The position numbers and the translations under genes are program-made. Shown in pieces: positions 36,202-44,771 of a stretch of 64,000 nucleotides of DNA. The notes beneath the pieces are model-generated. The model was not told where the DNA came from, made no database searches, and saw only the letters and a program-made list of their open reading frames with translations. How positions within the stretch are numbered: position 1 is the first letter of the stretch; each line of letters begins with the position of its first letter. Source of the DNA: JAZKBN01 sp040388605 (GTDB lineage: Bacteria > Bacteroidota > Bacteroidia > Cytophagales > Flexibacteraceae); contig JAZKBN010000022.1 in the NCBI GenBank assembly GCA_040388605.1, positions 56,565-120,564 on the forward strand, given 5' to 3'.

Positions 36202-37797
36202 TCAAGGCAAATAAAAATAATACCTTGCCTTTTGCGCTGCTCCGCCCATTACCGTGAGGCGGTTGTCGAAATCGCTCATCATAAAAATACCCGGGCCTGT
36301 ATCCGCGCTCATGGCCACCGACTGAAAGTTTTCTGCCTCATCGGGCAGGGCGGCATTTTTCATGTCTGTATATCCGTCGGGCCTGAATGAAAACACATGC
36401 GGAAACATTTTAGATGATTTATCGCGCACTTTAGCTTTGCCTTCTTCGCCGGGCAAATTCCGCAGGTTGGCCCTTTTATCAGTTACTGAAAGGAAGAACC
36501 TGCCTTTATGCACCGTGCCTGCTGTGAATGTTTCAATTTCAGGGGTACCTTTCAGCACCTCGGCACGCTCAAAAATGTATTTAAAATTGGTGGCTCCTTT
36601 TTGATCTCCTGCCAGGCTTGCCGAAAGCAGCACTATATTCCCTTCACGGAAGCAAAGCTCCTGCCCGGTGGCAATGCCATAGTGCACACGCAGGCTTTCT
36701 ATAGTAGGGTAATTGGTTAGCGGATCTATGGTTTTGCTGAGCGGGGTCTGGTAAAACTGCACCATTCTTTCGTGCAGCTCAAGATAAACAGAGCCGGTTG
36801 CCGTATCGGGGTGAATGCTTACCAGGCTTCCGGCAAAAATCTCGTCGCCGAAAGAGCGGAGCTGCTTCATATCGTCGGTGGTAAAGGCATAGGTGTACAC
36901 CAATTCAGGATTTTGCATAGCGGCATCGAACCTATACAGGAATATGCCGCCGGGAATCGGCTGATTCAGGTTGCTGCGGTAATAGCCTGCCATGTAATTG
37001 CCCTGGCTGCCGGTGTAAAAGCTGAAATTATAAGCTTCAATGCGTTCTTCGAATAAGTTAAAGCGTTTTGTTACTTTTCGCTTCCCTGCTTCGGTACCTA
37101 TGTATATGAGCTCTCCCTGGAAAGTGCTGCTCTTTTTTTCAGGGTAGTAAGCTGCCAGCATTTCCCCTGAGGGGGTGTATGCCAATTCATCCAAAATGCC
37201 GTAGGAATTAATACCTGCCGTTTCACCGACAGAGCTGAAAGTATTTATTACTTTTAAATCGTTGCTTATTTTGGCGTAATATTTTATGCGTACTGTGCCC
37301 GCCATGAGAACGGCACGCAGTGTAATTTGCCCGCATTCCGTTTTAACGTTTTTAATTTCAGCTGTTTCCCTGTCGCCGGGTAACCTGTAAACGGGTGTTT
37401 CAGGAATTATAACCTGGCCGCTGCCGTTGTAGGCCATAGCTATTGCCTGAATGCAGGCCTCTTTCTTATTAAAGTATGCTGCAAAGTGGAAAACAGAATC
37501 GCCTTTCAGTATGGGCTGAAAAGCAATGAAATCACGTTCCGCACGCGAGGCAAAATTCTTATTGCAGGGAATGCTGTACAGCTTTTTAAGGGTTTGCGCG
37601 CTGTGCACATCAAAAGCTATTTTCTCTGAAGACACCTTTGCATTCAGTGCAATAATTACCAATTGCTTATTCGATGCAACCAGGGAAGAACCCTTAACCT
37701 CTTGTTCGTATTCCATTAAGCCTGATGTTACAAGGCTTTGGCAATCAACCCACAAAGGCAGGCACAACAATATAAAGGCGATAAGCGATTTCAGCAT
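36202..37797 (-). CDS. Secreted protein of unknown function, probably beta-rich
   Basis: A 531-residue protein with signal peptide (MLKSLIAFILLCLPLWVDCQ). The frame opens with TTG at 37803, but ATG at 37797 fits the signal better. The mature chain is rich in short strands and turns (for example GSVYLELHERMVQFYQTPL, GRFFLSVTDKR) and may be a propeller, but I recognise no family and see no T9SS sorting tail: the end is GGAAQKARYYFYLP. It lies between nuoAB and nuoCDEF on the same strand as both and breaks the usual nuoA-F order. Confidence 0.65.
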   Translation of the reverse strand: MLKSLIAFILLCLPLWVDCQSLVTSGLMEYEQEVKGSSLVASNKQLVIIALNAKVSSEKIAFDVHSAQTLKKLYSIPCNKNFASRAERDFIAFQPILKGDSVFHFAAYFNKKEACIQAIAMAYNGSGQVIIPETPVYRLPGDRETAEIKNVKTECGQITLRAVLMAGTVRIKYYAKISNDLKVINTFSSVGETAGINSYGILDELAYTPSGEMLAAYYPEKKSSTFQGELIYIGTEAGKRKVTKRFNLFEERIEAYNFSFYTGSQGNYMAGYYRSNLNQPIPGGIFLYRFDAAMQNPELVYTYAFTTDDMKQLRSFGDEIFAGSLVSIHPDTATGSVYLELHERMVQFYQTPLSKTIDPLTNYPTIESLRVHYGIATGQELCFREGNIVLLSASLAGDQKGATNFKYIFERAEVLKGTPEIETFTAGTVHKGRFFLSVTDKRANLRNLPGEEGKAKVRDKSSKMFPHVFSFRPDGYTDMKNAALPDEAENFQSVAMSADTGPGIFMMSDFDNRLTVMGGAAQKARYYFYLP

Positions 37798-38017
37798 AAA
37801 CAATTAAAATTCAGGATGTAACAATTAAAACCGGTAAGCGGCAGACCGGTAAATCTAAAGCAGGCAAATGCCTTTCAGCAATAAGACAGGAATATTAGCC
37901 AAAAAGTATGGGCATCCGCCGTTTATTTTCACGGACACCCCGGCTTTAGGGCCATTATCAGGATCAGAAGGAAGCCCTAATCAGGAGGTTAAAAAACCGG
38001 CAATGCATGCAAACCCC

Positions 38018-38054
38018 TTAAAACAAAGAGCCGCCCCGGTAAAGAGGCAGCTCT
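38018..38054 (-). terminator. Terminator after nuoB
   Basis: Stem AGAGCCGCC/GGCAGCTCT (38027-38035 and 38046-38054, one mismatch) with an A-rich flank on the low side. It ends the nuoAB unit before the secreted-protein gene. Confidence 0.55.
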
Positions 38055-38088
38055 GTATTATTTATGGGTCTGTGCCCTGAAATACTGC

Positions 38089-38625
38089 TTACTGAATATT
38101 ATAGCTTTCAAGCAGCTTTTGGTATTCATCTGAATTGCGGCGGTTGTAGCGCTCATTGGCGGCAAGGCGCTGCACCTGCATAAGCCCTTCAATTATCTGC
38201 TCGGGGCGGGGCGGACAACCGGGAACATAAACATCTACCGGCACCACGCGATCTATGCCCTGCAAAACGCTGTAAGAATCGAAAATACCGCCGCTGCAAG
38301 CGCATGCGCCTACGGCCATTACCCAACGGGGTTCGGCCATCTGCTCATATACCTGCCTTACAATGGGGGCCATTTTCTTGGCAATGGTACCCATTACCAT
38401 GAGCAAATCTGCCTGGCGGGGCGAGAAGCTGGGGCGCTCTGAGCCAAAACGGCTAATATCATAATGCGAGCCCATGGTGGCCATAAACTCTATGCCGCAG
38501 CAGGAGGTGGCAAAGGGCAGCGGCCAAAGGCTGTTGCTGCGGGCCAAACCCACCACTTTATCAAGCGAGGTGGCGAAAAAACCCTGGCCTTCCAGGCCTT
38601 CGGGGGCTTCTGCTATATTGCTCAT
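38089..38625 (-). CDS. nuoB: NADH-quinone oxidoreductase subunit B (N2 cluster)
   Basis: A 178-residue subunit holding the terminal [4Fe-4S] cluster N2, which donates to quinone. Cluster ligands are the tandem cysteines in ATSCCGIEFMAT (~residues 41-42 of SCC) and those in VGACACSGGIF (~105-115) and VYVPGCPPRPEQII (~130-143). Length is normal. Encoded 147 bases after nuoA and followed by a terminator, so nuoAB form their own unit apart from nuoCDEF. Confidence 0.97.
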   Translation of the reverse strand: MSNIAEAPEGLEGQGFFATSLDKVVGLARSNSLWPLPFATSCCGIEFMATMGSHYDISRFGSERPSFSPRQADLLMVMGTIAKKMAPIVRQVYEQMAEPRWVMAVGACACSGGIFDSYSVLQGIDRVVPVDVYVPGCPPRPEQIIEGLMQVQRLAANERYNRRNSDEYQKLLESYNIQ

Positions 38626-38772
38626 TGTCTTTTTATTTCTGTTTGTTCTTACTGTTTAAAACAGTACAAAAATCAATCCCTTGTTTAATAACGATGCCGT
38701 TCAGTATTTATGCCGGATTCGGGCCGCAAAATTATAAGGGCCCTGCCGTGTAAAGAACGGGTCAGTTAAATA

Positions 38773-39144
38773 CTATTCCCACTTCAATACACCCTTACGG
38801 ATAATATAAATGAAGCCCGCCAGCAGGAAGCCCATAAAGGCCACAATTTCAATATAGCCGGGCAAACCCAGTGAACGGAAGTTCACCGCGTAAGGGTACA
38901 TAAATATAATCTCCACATCGAAAAGAACGAAGAGAATGGCAATCAGGAAATACTTGATGCTGATAGGGGCGCGGGCATCACCAACAGGCTCTATGCCGCA
39001 TTCCCAGCTTTCGTCTTTCACCTTGCTGTGGCGCTTGGGGCCTAAGAGGTGCGTTAAAGTCATGGCGAAGGCCACAAAGCCGGCTGCCAAAATGAATTGG
39101 AAAATAATTGGCGCGTAATCGGCGGGTATATATACTTTTTCCAT
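38773..39144 (-). CDS. nuoA: NADH-quinone oxidoreductase subunit A
   Basis: A 123-residue membrane subunit with three helices. Conserved features are the YAPIIFQFILAAGF first helix, the loop KVKDESWECGIEPVGDAR with the quinone-site cysteine, and ILFVLFDVEIIFMYPYAVNF with the family acidic residues in the second helix. It is transcribed from a well-formed promoter at 39347-39377 with a leader of nearly 200 nt. Confidence 0.96.
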   Translation of the reverse strand: MEKVYIPADYAPIIFQFILAAGFVAFAMTLTHLLGPKRHSKVKDESWECGIEPVGDARAPISIKYFLIAILFVLFDVEIIFMYPYAVNFRSLGLPGYIEIVAFMGFLLAGFIYIIRKGVLKWE

Positions 39145-39346
39145 CTGTGCTTATTAAACGGCAATATTCAATTGCCTTGCTGCCTGCAACCCGGGCCCTG
39201 CTTTAAATTCAGCCGGGGGAATTATTCAATCAGCCTGATTATGCGTTTACCTGAAGGTATTCCGCATTAAGAATACACCTTTATATATATGTAGCGGTAT
39301 ATTCAGTCAATATGAAAGGACCTTGCTTTACGGGTAAGCAGGCACA

Positions 39347-39377
39347 CAAATATAGGACAGCAGGGTCGCTTTTCAAA
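39347..39377 (-). promoter_or_regulatory. nuoAB promoter
   Basis: On the minus strand: TTTG (39374-39377), 19-base spacer, TATATTTG (39347-39354). The predicted start near 39341 gives a leader of about 195 nt before nuoA, long for this genome. Confidence 0.7.
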
Positions 39378-39415
39378 AAAATACATGAATGCCTGAAAAA
39401 AAGCAGATAAATGTT

Positions 39416-39423
39416 TAATTTTG
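39416..39423 (+). promoter_or_regulatory. -7 box of the small exported protein gene
   Basis: TAATTTTG, matching TAnnTTTG, eight bases before the ATG at 39432. It overlaps the alternative ATG at 39411, which supports the later start and a nearly leaderless mRNA. The -33 side is weak (CCTG). Confidence 0.5.
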
Positions 39424-39431
39424 CATCCCCT

Positions 39432-39857
39432 ATGAAGGAACTGCGTTTACTTGCTTACAGGCTCAGCGTTCTGGCGCTGCTTACCGGCTTTTTGCCGGCA
39501 TGGCTGCTTGTGCCTGTGGTGCAGGGTTCCGGCACAGGGCTGGCTAAGGCAAACGCCTCCCTTGAGCATACCATTTTGCCCCATGGCGGGCAAAATGCAA
39601 AAGCCGACAAAAGCGCCCAAAAGGAGCAAAGCCAAAGCCCCGACAATTCTCAAATTGCCGCAGCATCGCCGGAGGGCATAGTAAGCCTGCTGCAGTTTAA
39701 CTTAGACCAAAGCTTTTTCTGGTCTGAATTGCCCAGCGTATTTCGTTTTGCATCGGAATACAGCGTAAAGGCGAAAAGGGTGCCCAATGCGCCCGCGTAC
39801 TTAAGCACTTATATTCATACCATTTTTCGAACGGCCATACTTATAAATGCGCCGTAG
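39432..39857 (+). CDS. Small exported or membrane-anchored protein, function unknown
   Basis: A 141-residue protein beginning MKELRLLAYRLSVLALLTGF with one N-terminal hydrophobic stretch that may be a signal or anchor. The middle (GGQNAKADKSAQKEQSQSPD) is polar and low in order; the C-terminal part ends YLSTYIHTIFRTAILINAP. Similar short proteins ending in an aromatic-rich helix and NAP occur in Bacteroidota, without known role. An ATG at 39411 lies inside the -7 box and is not used. Divergent from nuoA. The following 316 bases to secDF hold no gene, only a -7 box (40100-40107). Confidence 0.65.
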   Translation: MKELRLLAYRLSVLALLTGFLPAWLLVPVVQGSGTGLAKANASLEHTILPHGGQNAKADKSAQKEQSQSPDNSQIAAASPEGIVSLLQFNLDQSFFWSELPSVFRFASEYSVKAKRVPNAPAYLSTYIHTIFRTAILINAP

Positions 39858-40099
39858 TTTTTTGAGCTGCTAAGTTTATTAAATCACCCTCTTCCTGTTT
39901 TACCAAAAGCTTTGCACCTGTTAAAGATGCGAAATCTTAGCTGTTTGGTTTTGCACCGTGCTGTTGCCCGGTTGCAGCGGTTGAATTGGGAGCCTGCAGC
40001 AGGTACCACCCGCATTGGGGCCGGTTGCCAAAACGAGCAGGAAAACCCCTGAAGTACAAATACCCCATATTACAGGATTAATACCCTTGTATTTAAAAA

Positions 40100-40107
40100 T
40101 ACATTTG
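40100..40107 (+). promoter_or_regulatory. -7 box of secDF
   Basis: TACATTTG, an exact TAnnTTTG match, about 67 bases before the secDF ATG. No TTTG -33 element is seen at 19-20 bases. Confidence 0.4.
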
Positions 40108-40173
40108 CCCTACCCCGGTATTGGCAAGCCTTCAATAATCTTAAAATCAATTTTCAATAATCCCTAAACCAAA

Positions 40174-42375
40174 ATGCGTAATAAAACCGCACTCATTGTC
40201 CTGACATCCATTGTCTCGCTGCTGTGCTTATACTACCTGAGCTTCACCTTTATTGGCCGAGGCGTTGAAAAAGATGCCGAAGCCTTTGCCATGGAAAACG
40301 GCAAAGTGAACCCGCAAAAAAAACAGGCATATCTTGACTCCGTATGGACAGAGCCTGTAAGTGTTTTGGGTATTAAACCCGGCTTTACCTATAAGCAGGT
40401 AAAAGAGCAGGAAGTTAAACTGGGTCTTGACTTACAGGGCGGCATGAACGTGACTATGGAGGTTAACGCCGCCGAAATCATGAACGTGCTGGCCAACAAC
40501 AGCCCCAACCCGGCTTTCCGCAAGTCTTTGGCCGAGGCTTCAAAAGACCAGGCTGAAACACGTCGCAATTACGTAGATGCATTTTATGATGCATGGAAAC
40601 GCAATGCAGGCGGCCAGACTTTGGCTTCAATCTTCAGCAACCGCTTAAGCCGCGGCTCAATAAAATTCAACAGCACCGACCCCGAGGTATTAAAATACCT
40701 GAACGCCGAAGTTGATGAAACCATCAGCCGCAGCTTCGAGATTCTGCGTACGCGTATCGATAAATTCGGTGTAACGCAGCCAAACATTCAGCGCCTGCAG
40801 GGCACCAACCGTATTTTGGTTGAGCTTCCGGGTATAGATGATCCTGAGCGTGTGCGTAAGCTGTTACAGGGAACTGCCAAGCTTGAATTCCTTGAGGTGT
40901 TTGAGCCTAACGAAATCAGCGCAAGCCTGCAGGGCCTTAACGATTTCCTTTTGAAAGAAGAAGCTTTGCAAAAAGACGGCGGTAAAACCCTTACCGATTT
41001 AACCACCGGCGTTACCCCCGACAGCGCTATTCTTCAAAACGACGCAACACCAATTGATACCACCGCTTCTGCCCTCGGCGGCGACAGCGCTGCTAAAGAC
41101 ACAGCAAAAGACGCCCTCGGCGGCATTGCCGACAGCGCAAAAAGCGATACCAACAGCAGCAAATACAGCGCTACCCTGGGTAAGCTGCTTGTAGCCGTTT
41201 CTCAAACCGAATTCGGTGTAAACGTACGCGATACTTCTAAGGTTAACCGCCTGTTCAGCCGCCGCGAAGTGCGTTCATTGTTCCCGCCAACCTTCAACAC
41301 AGCTTACTCTGTTAAGCCTATAATTGATACCAAGGGCGCTGAAATTCTTACCATGTATTTCGTAAAGCGCAGCCGTGATGGCCGTGCCCCTCTTGAAGGC
41401 GACGTTATAACCGACGCCAAAGCAGATTACGACCAAATACAGGGCCAGTATGAAGTGAGCATGCGCATGAGCAGCGAAGGCGCAACCAAATGGCGCAGGC
41501 TTACTGCCGCCAACATCAAGCGCCGTGTGGCCATTGTGCTTGATAACAAAGTGTACAGCGCCCCAACCGTACAGAACGAAATTCCTAACGGTAACAGCTC
41601 AATCACCGGCAACTTCAACGTAGAAGAGGCAAAAGATCTTGCAACCATTCTTAAAGCAGGTAAAATGCCTGTGCCAACCCGTATTGTTGAAGAAGCAGTT
41701 GTGGGCCCTACTCTGGGTGCCGAATCTATCAGCCAGGGTATTATCTCTATCCTGATTGGCTTTGTAACCATACTGTTGTTCATGTGGGCTTATTACAGCA
41801 ATTCAGGCGTTGTTGCCAACATTGCGGTATTGCTTAACGTGTTCCTTATTCTGGGTATCCTGGTGCCGGTAGGCGCTGTGCTTACCCTGCCCGGTATTGC
41901 CGGTATAGTGCTTACCATTGGTATGGCCGTAGATGCGAACGTGCTTATTAACGAACGTATTAAAGATGAGCTTGAAGAAGGTCAGCCTATGGAGCAGGCC
42001 GTTAAAAACGGTTACGAATCTGCTTCTATCTCTATCTGGGATGCTAACTTAACAACTGCTATTGCAGGCGTTGCGCTTTTGTTCTTCGGCAGCGGCTCTG
42101 TACAGGGCTTCGCAACCACGCTCCTTATTGGTATTGCAACATCACTGTTCACCAGTATCTACATTACCCGCATTATTACCGAATGGCAAATAAAACGCGG
42201 TATGACACCTAAGTTCTTTACAGCCGCCACCAAAACCCTGTTCCGTAAGCTGAACTATGATTTTGTGGCCAAACGTAAAATTGCTTATGTTATCTCTTCG
42301 GTAATTATTCTTGGCGGTATCATAAGCCTTGCCACCAACGGCCTGAACTACGGCGTTGATTTCAAAGGCGGCTAG
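40174..42375 (+). CDS. secDF: Protein-export protein SecDF, N-terminal part (SecD plus SecF helix 1), ended by in-frame TAG
   Basis: 733 residues covering SecD and the start of SecF. SecD helix 1 is at residues ~6-24, the DLQGGMNVTME motif at ~87-97, the P1 head spans to ~500 with RMSSEGATKW, and helices 2-6 include the GIAGIVLTIGMAVDANVLIN segment with the conserved Asp used in proton-driven export. After an RKLNYDF linker, SecF helix 1 follows and the frame stops at GLNYGVDFKGG. TAG at 42373-42375 falls inside the SecF D-F-x-G-G signature; the same frame continues without a shift to 43188. A low-complexity alanine/aspartate insert lies near residues 285-330. SecDF is normally one fused chain of about 1000 residues in Bacteroidota, so this is either a one-base mutation, an assembly error or read-through. 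Confidence 0.92.
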   Translation: MRNKTALIVLTSIVSLLCLYYLSFTFIGRGVEKDAEAFAMENGKVNPQKKQAYLDSVWTEPVSVLGIKPGFTYKQVKEQEVKLGLDLQGGMNVTMEVNAAEIMNVLANNSPNPAFRKSLAEASKDQAETRRNYVDAFYDAWKRNAGGQTLASIFSNRLSRGSIKFNSTDPEVLKYLNAEVDETISRSFEILRTRIDKFGVTQPNIQRLQGTNRILVELPGIDDPERVRKLLQGTAKLEFLEVFEPNEISASLQGLNDFLLKEEALQKDGGKTLTDLTTGVTPDSAILQNDATPIDTTASALGGDSAAKDTAKDALGGIADSAKSDTNSSKYSATLGKLLVAVSQTEFGVNVRDTSKVNRLFSRREVRSLFPPTFNTAYSVKPIIDTKGAEILTMYFVKRSRDGRAPLEGDVITDAKADYDQIQGQYEVSMRMSSEGATKWRRLTAANIKRRVAIVLDNKVYSAPTVQNEIPNGNSSITGNFNVEEAKDLATILKAGKMPVPTRIVEEAVVGPTLGAESISQGIISILIGFVTILLFMWAYYSNSGVVANIAVLLNVFLILGILVPVGAVLTLPGIAGIVLTIGMAVDANVLINERIKDELEEGQPMEQAVKNGYESASISIWDANLTTAIAGVALLFFGSGSVQGFATTLLIGIATSLFTSIYITRIITEWQIKRGMTPKFFTAATKTLFRKLNYDFVAKRKIAYVISSVIILGGIISLATNGLNYGVDFKGG

Positions 42376-42384
42376 ACATACCTC

Positions 42385-43188
42385 GTGAAATTCGATAAAA
42401 ACATCAGCACAACCGATGTGCGTAACGCGCTGAAGCCATCGCTTGGCGAGTTCCCCGAAGTGAAAACTTACGGCAACCCGCTTACGCTGAAGGTAACCAC
42501 CACGTACATGATTGATGACATGAGCGAAGACGCAGCAGCTAAAGTGCAGGCCAAGGTAGAAGAAGGCCTTACCAAAGTTGACGGCTCTAAATACGAAATA
42601 CTGAGCAGCAGCCGCGTAGGACCAACCATTGCAAAAGACATTACCCGTAAATCTGTTTACGCAGTTGTAATAGCCATGCTTGGCATCTTCGCATACATCT
42701 GGGGCCGTTTCCGTAAGTGGGAATATGCCATGGGCGCTACCATTGCCGTAATTCACGATACCATGATTATTATGACCGTGTACAGCATTCTGAAAGATGC
42801 CCTTCCTTTCTCGCTTGACATTGACCAGAACTTTATTGCCGCTATTCTTACCATCGTAGGTTTCTCGGTGAACGATACCGTGGTTATCTTCGACCGTATT
42901 CGCGAAGCCTTCAGGGATTCTGCCCTGGATGCCGACCCGAAATCGGTGGTGAACAAGGCGCTGAACTTTACCTTCTCACGTACCGTGGTAACATCGGGTA
43001 CGGTGTTAATGGTGGTTCTTATCCTGTTGTTCTTCGGTGGCGAAACCATTCGCGGGCTTAGCTTTGCCCTGCTTATTGGTGTAATTACCGGCAGCTACTC
43101 TACCATTTACATTGCAGTTCCCTTTATTGTGGATGCACGTAAACGTAAGGAAGCAGAACCAGGCACACCGGCTGTTGCCCAGAAATAA
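42385..43188 (+). CDS. secDF: SecDF, C-terminal part (SecF periplasmic domain and helices 2-6)
   Basis: 267 residues in the same frame as the preceding 733-residue part, resuming after one TAG codon. It begins with the SecF P4 head (FDKNISTTDVRNALKPSL), then SRVGPTIAKDITRKSVYAVV and the SecF transmembrane core with GFSVNDTVVIFDRIRE, including the conserved Asp. GTG at 42385 is nine bases beyond the stop, so translational re-initiation is possible, but a SecF without helix 1 attached is not known to function. The two parts plus the gap give about 1003 codons, the expected SecDF length. It is closed by the terminator at 43246-43275. Confidence 0.85.
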   Translation: MKFDKNISTTDVRNALKPSLGEFPEVKTYGNPLTLKVTTTYMIDDMSEDAAAKVQAKVEEGLTKVDGSKYEILSSSRVGPTIAKDITRKSVYAVVIAMLGIFAYIWGRFRKWEYAMGATIAVIHDTMIIMTVYSILKDALPFSLDIDQNFIAAILTIVGFSVNDTVVIFDRIREAFRDSALDADPKSVVNKALNFTFSRTVVTSGTVLMVVLILLFFGGETIRGLSFALLIGVITGSYSTIYIAVPFIVDARKRKEAEPGTPAVAQK

Positions 43189-43245
43189 TTTTGCTTTACT
43201 GCCTGCCCTTTAAACCCGGCAGCAGAAAACATGATTTGCATTCCG

Positions 43246-43275
43246 AAAGGGTCCGCTGAAAGGCGGGCCCTTTTT
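43246..43275 (+). terminator. secDF terminator
   Basis: Stem AAAGGGTCCGC/GCGGGCCCTTT (43246-43256 and 43263-43273, one wobble) followed by Ts. The next ~450 bases to the MarR gene are AT-rich without any gene I can support. Confidence 0.8.
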
Positions 43276-43722
43276 GTTTGGCCTGTTCATTTAAAGCCCG
43301 GTAAAACAGCCGATGAACGTACAAAACCCAGCAGGCAGAATGAGATACCGGGCCCATGAATGCAGCCGCAGAAGCGCATTTTTTGGCAGGAATTTGAGCT
43401 GCGCAGTATGAGCAGATTTCCGGGGAAAAATTCCCAAAAGCAAAAAAACGTCCCGGAATACAAAATCACATCTCGAATTGAGATTAAAAATTAAGGCCGC
43501 GGAATTAGAATTTATTAAAAAACAGGGGTTGTAACATGAATATCCGGTCAAAAACTTACATTATAAAAAGCTATATCGGCATTTCAGAAATTAAATTAAA
43601 AGAAGGCGCTTTTTAATGGCTTCCGGGGCGTTTTCGGGGTATTGTATTTCAAAAATTATAAGCATTTTTGCCATCAGACCATGGATTTGCTGCCTGTTTT
43701 GCTCCTGTAATTAGCAAATAAT

Positions 43723-43736
43723 GTAACCAGGGTTAC
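43723..43736. promoter_or_regulatory. Possible MarR operator palindrome
   Basis: Perfect inverted repeat GTAACC-AG-GGTTAC, just upstream of the marR-like gene. Dimeric MarR proteins bind such palindromes and often repress their own gene. The arms are short, so chance is possible. Confidence 0.4.
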
Positions 43737-43786
43737 TATTCATGGTTGTACCTGTGGCGAATGCCGGCAGGGTCAAATTACCCGGA

Positions 43787-44272
43787 ATGACTGATAAAGG
43801 CCAAAACACTTCAATAAGCGCTGCCGAAGAAACCACTGGGTTCCTGCTTTGGCAGGCGGCAAACGGCTGGCAGCGGCTCATGCGCAACGCATTGGCCGAC
43901 CTGAAGCTTACGCATGTTCAGTTTGTGCTCTTAGCCGGCATTAACCACCTTGCCGCTAAGGGTAAACCGGTTACCCAAAACGCCATTGCCGCACATGCCG
44001 GTACCGATAAGATGATGACAAGCAAGGTGCTCCGCACGCTTGAAAACAAATCACTGATTATTCGCGATAAGCATGAGAAAGATACCCGGGCAAGGTCACT
44101 CAGCCTTACGCCTGAAGGCGAGCTTATATTAGCCAAAGCCGCCAAAGTGGTGCACCATATTGATCTCACATTTTTCCGTTTGCCTTTAAAAAATGCCCGT
44201 GTTCTTAACAGTGTGCTCACTGAGCTTAACCGCCGTGCACATACCGGTCTTTCAATGCCTGATATGCCTTAG
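43787..44272 (+). CDS. MarR-family transcriptional regulator
   Basis: A 161-residue winged-helix dimeric regulator. The N-terminal helices (ETTGFLLWQAANGWQRLMRN ALADLKLTHVQF) form the dimer interface; the helix-turn-helix is VTQNAIAAHAGTDKMMTSKV with recognition segment KMMTSKVLRTLENK; the wing is LIIRDKHEKDTRARSLSLTP. MarR proteins are commonly ligand- or oxidant-responsive repressors; no cysteine sensor is evident. The frame opens at ATG 43742, but that is only six bases from the palindrome and adds an unlike N-terminus; ATG at 43787 is preferred. No target operon is adjacent apart from the convergent phage-derived cassette. Confidence 0.85.
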   Translation: MTDKGQNTSISAAEETTGFLLWQAANGWQRLMRNALADLKLTHVQFVLLAGINHLAAKGKPVTQNAIAAHAGTDKMMTSKVLRTLENKSLIIRDKHEKDTRARSLSLTPEGELILAKAAKVVHHIDLTFFRLPLKNARVLNSVLTELNRRAHTGLSMPDMP

Positions 44273-44350
44273 CCCGCCCGGGAGCCTGTGCATTGGTTTG
44301 TAAAACCGCAGTTTTCATTTCTTTAAGCGGGAGTTTTTACATACCCTAAC

Positions 44351-44578
44351 CTAAAAGCTGATACCGCTCAGAAGTGCCAGCCTTCTCTTTTCGGCCTCCA
44401 GCATTCCCGAAAACCCATCGCGGTTAATCAAGTTTTTTATAGCTTCAATGTCGGCCTGCAAGGCAATAATTTTTTCCTTCAAATCAATGAGCTGTTCAGT
44501 GAGCAAACCCGACGATTTACCGGTAAATTCAGCATCTGCCGCGGTGGGAGCGTTTGGTAATATTGTTCCTGTGTACAT
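44351..44578 (-). CDS. Small coiled-coil protein at the end of the phage-derived cassette
   Basis: A 75-residue protein beginning MYTGTILPNAPTAADAEFTG, with a heptad-like helix (LLTEQLIDLKEKIIALQADI EAIKNLI). The frame opens further upstream, but ATG at 44578 gives a sensible start. No family is recognised. It lies 193 bases after the 643-residue tail-like gene on the same strand and is the last member of the six-gene cassette. It could be a trimerisation or chaperone element for a tail protein, but this is a guess. Confidence 0.55.
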   Translation of the reverse strand: MYTGTILPNAPTAADAEFTGKSSGLLTEQLIDLKEKIIALQADIEAIKNLINRDGFSGMLEAEKRRLALLSGISF

Positions 44579-44771
44579 AATATAGTTTGTTGAATATTTA
44601 ATAAAACCGTTTGCCGGCGAGGCCTGCCGTATTGCCTTAGATGCAGGCATTGCACTAAATTAAGATTGCAAACGCACTGACATTTAAAGCTTTCCGTGCA
44701 AAAACCCTGTAAATATGCCATCGTTTTTTTAGTAAAACCCAGCCTTGGTAATAAATTCACAAAAGCCCGAT

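Noticed and set aside
37868..38080. A 70-codon ORF between the secreted-protein gene and nuoB
   Set aside because: It runs through the putative nuoB terminator, with no start signal and no protein-like pattern.
40174..43188. Genome-wide reassignment of TAG to a sense codon, suggested by the amber codon in secDF
   Set aside because: TAG is the natural end of several other genes in the window, including glyS and nuoN, so only a local cause is plausible.
43281..43722. A small gene in the 440 bases before the MarR regulator
   Set aside because: Only short frames in AT-rich sequence; no start signal, codon bias or homology is visible.
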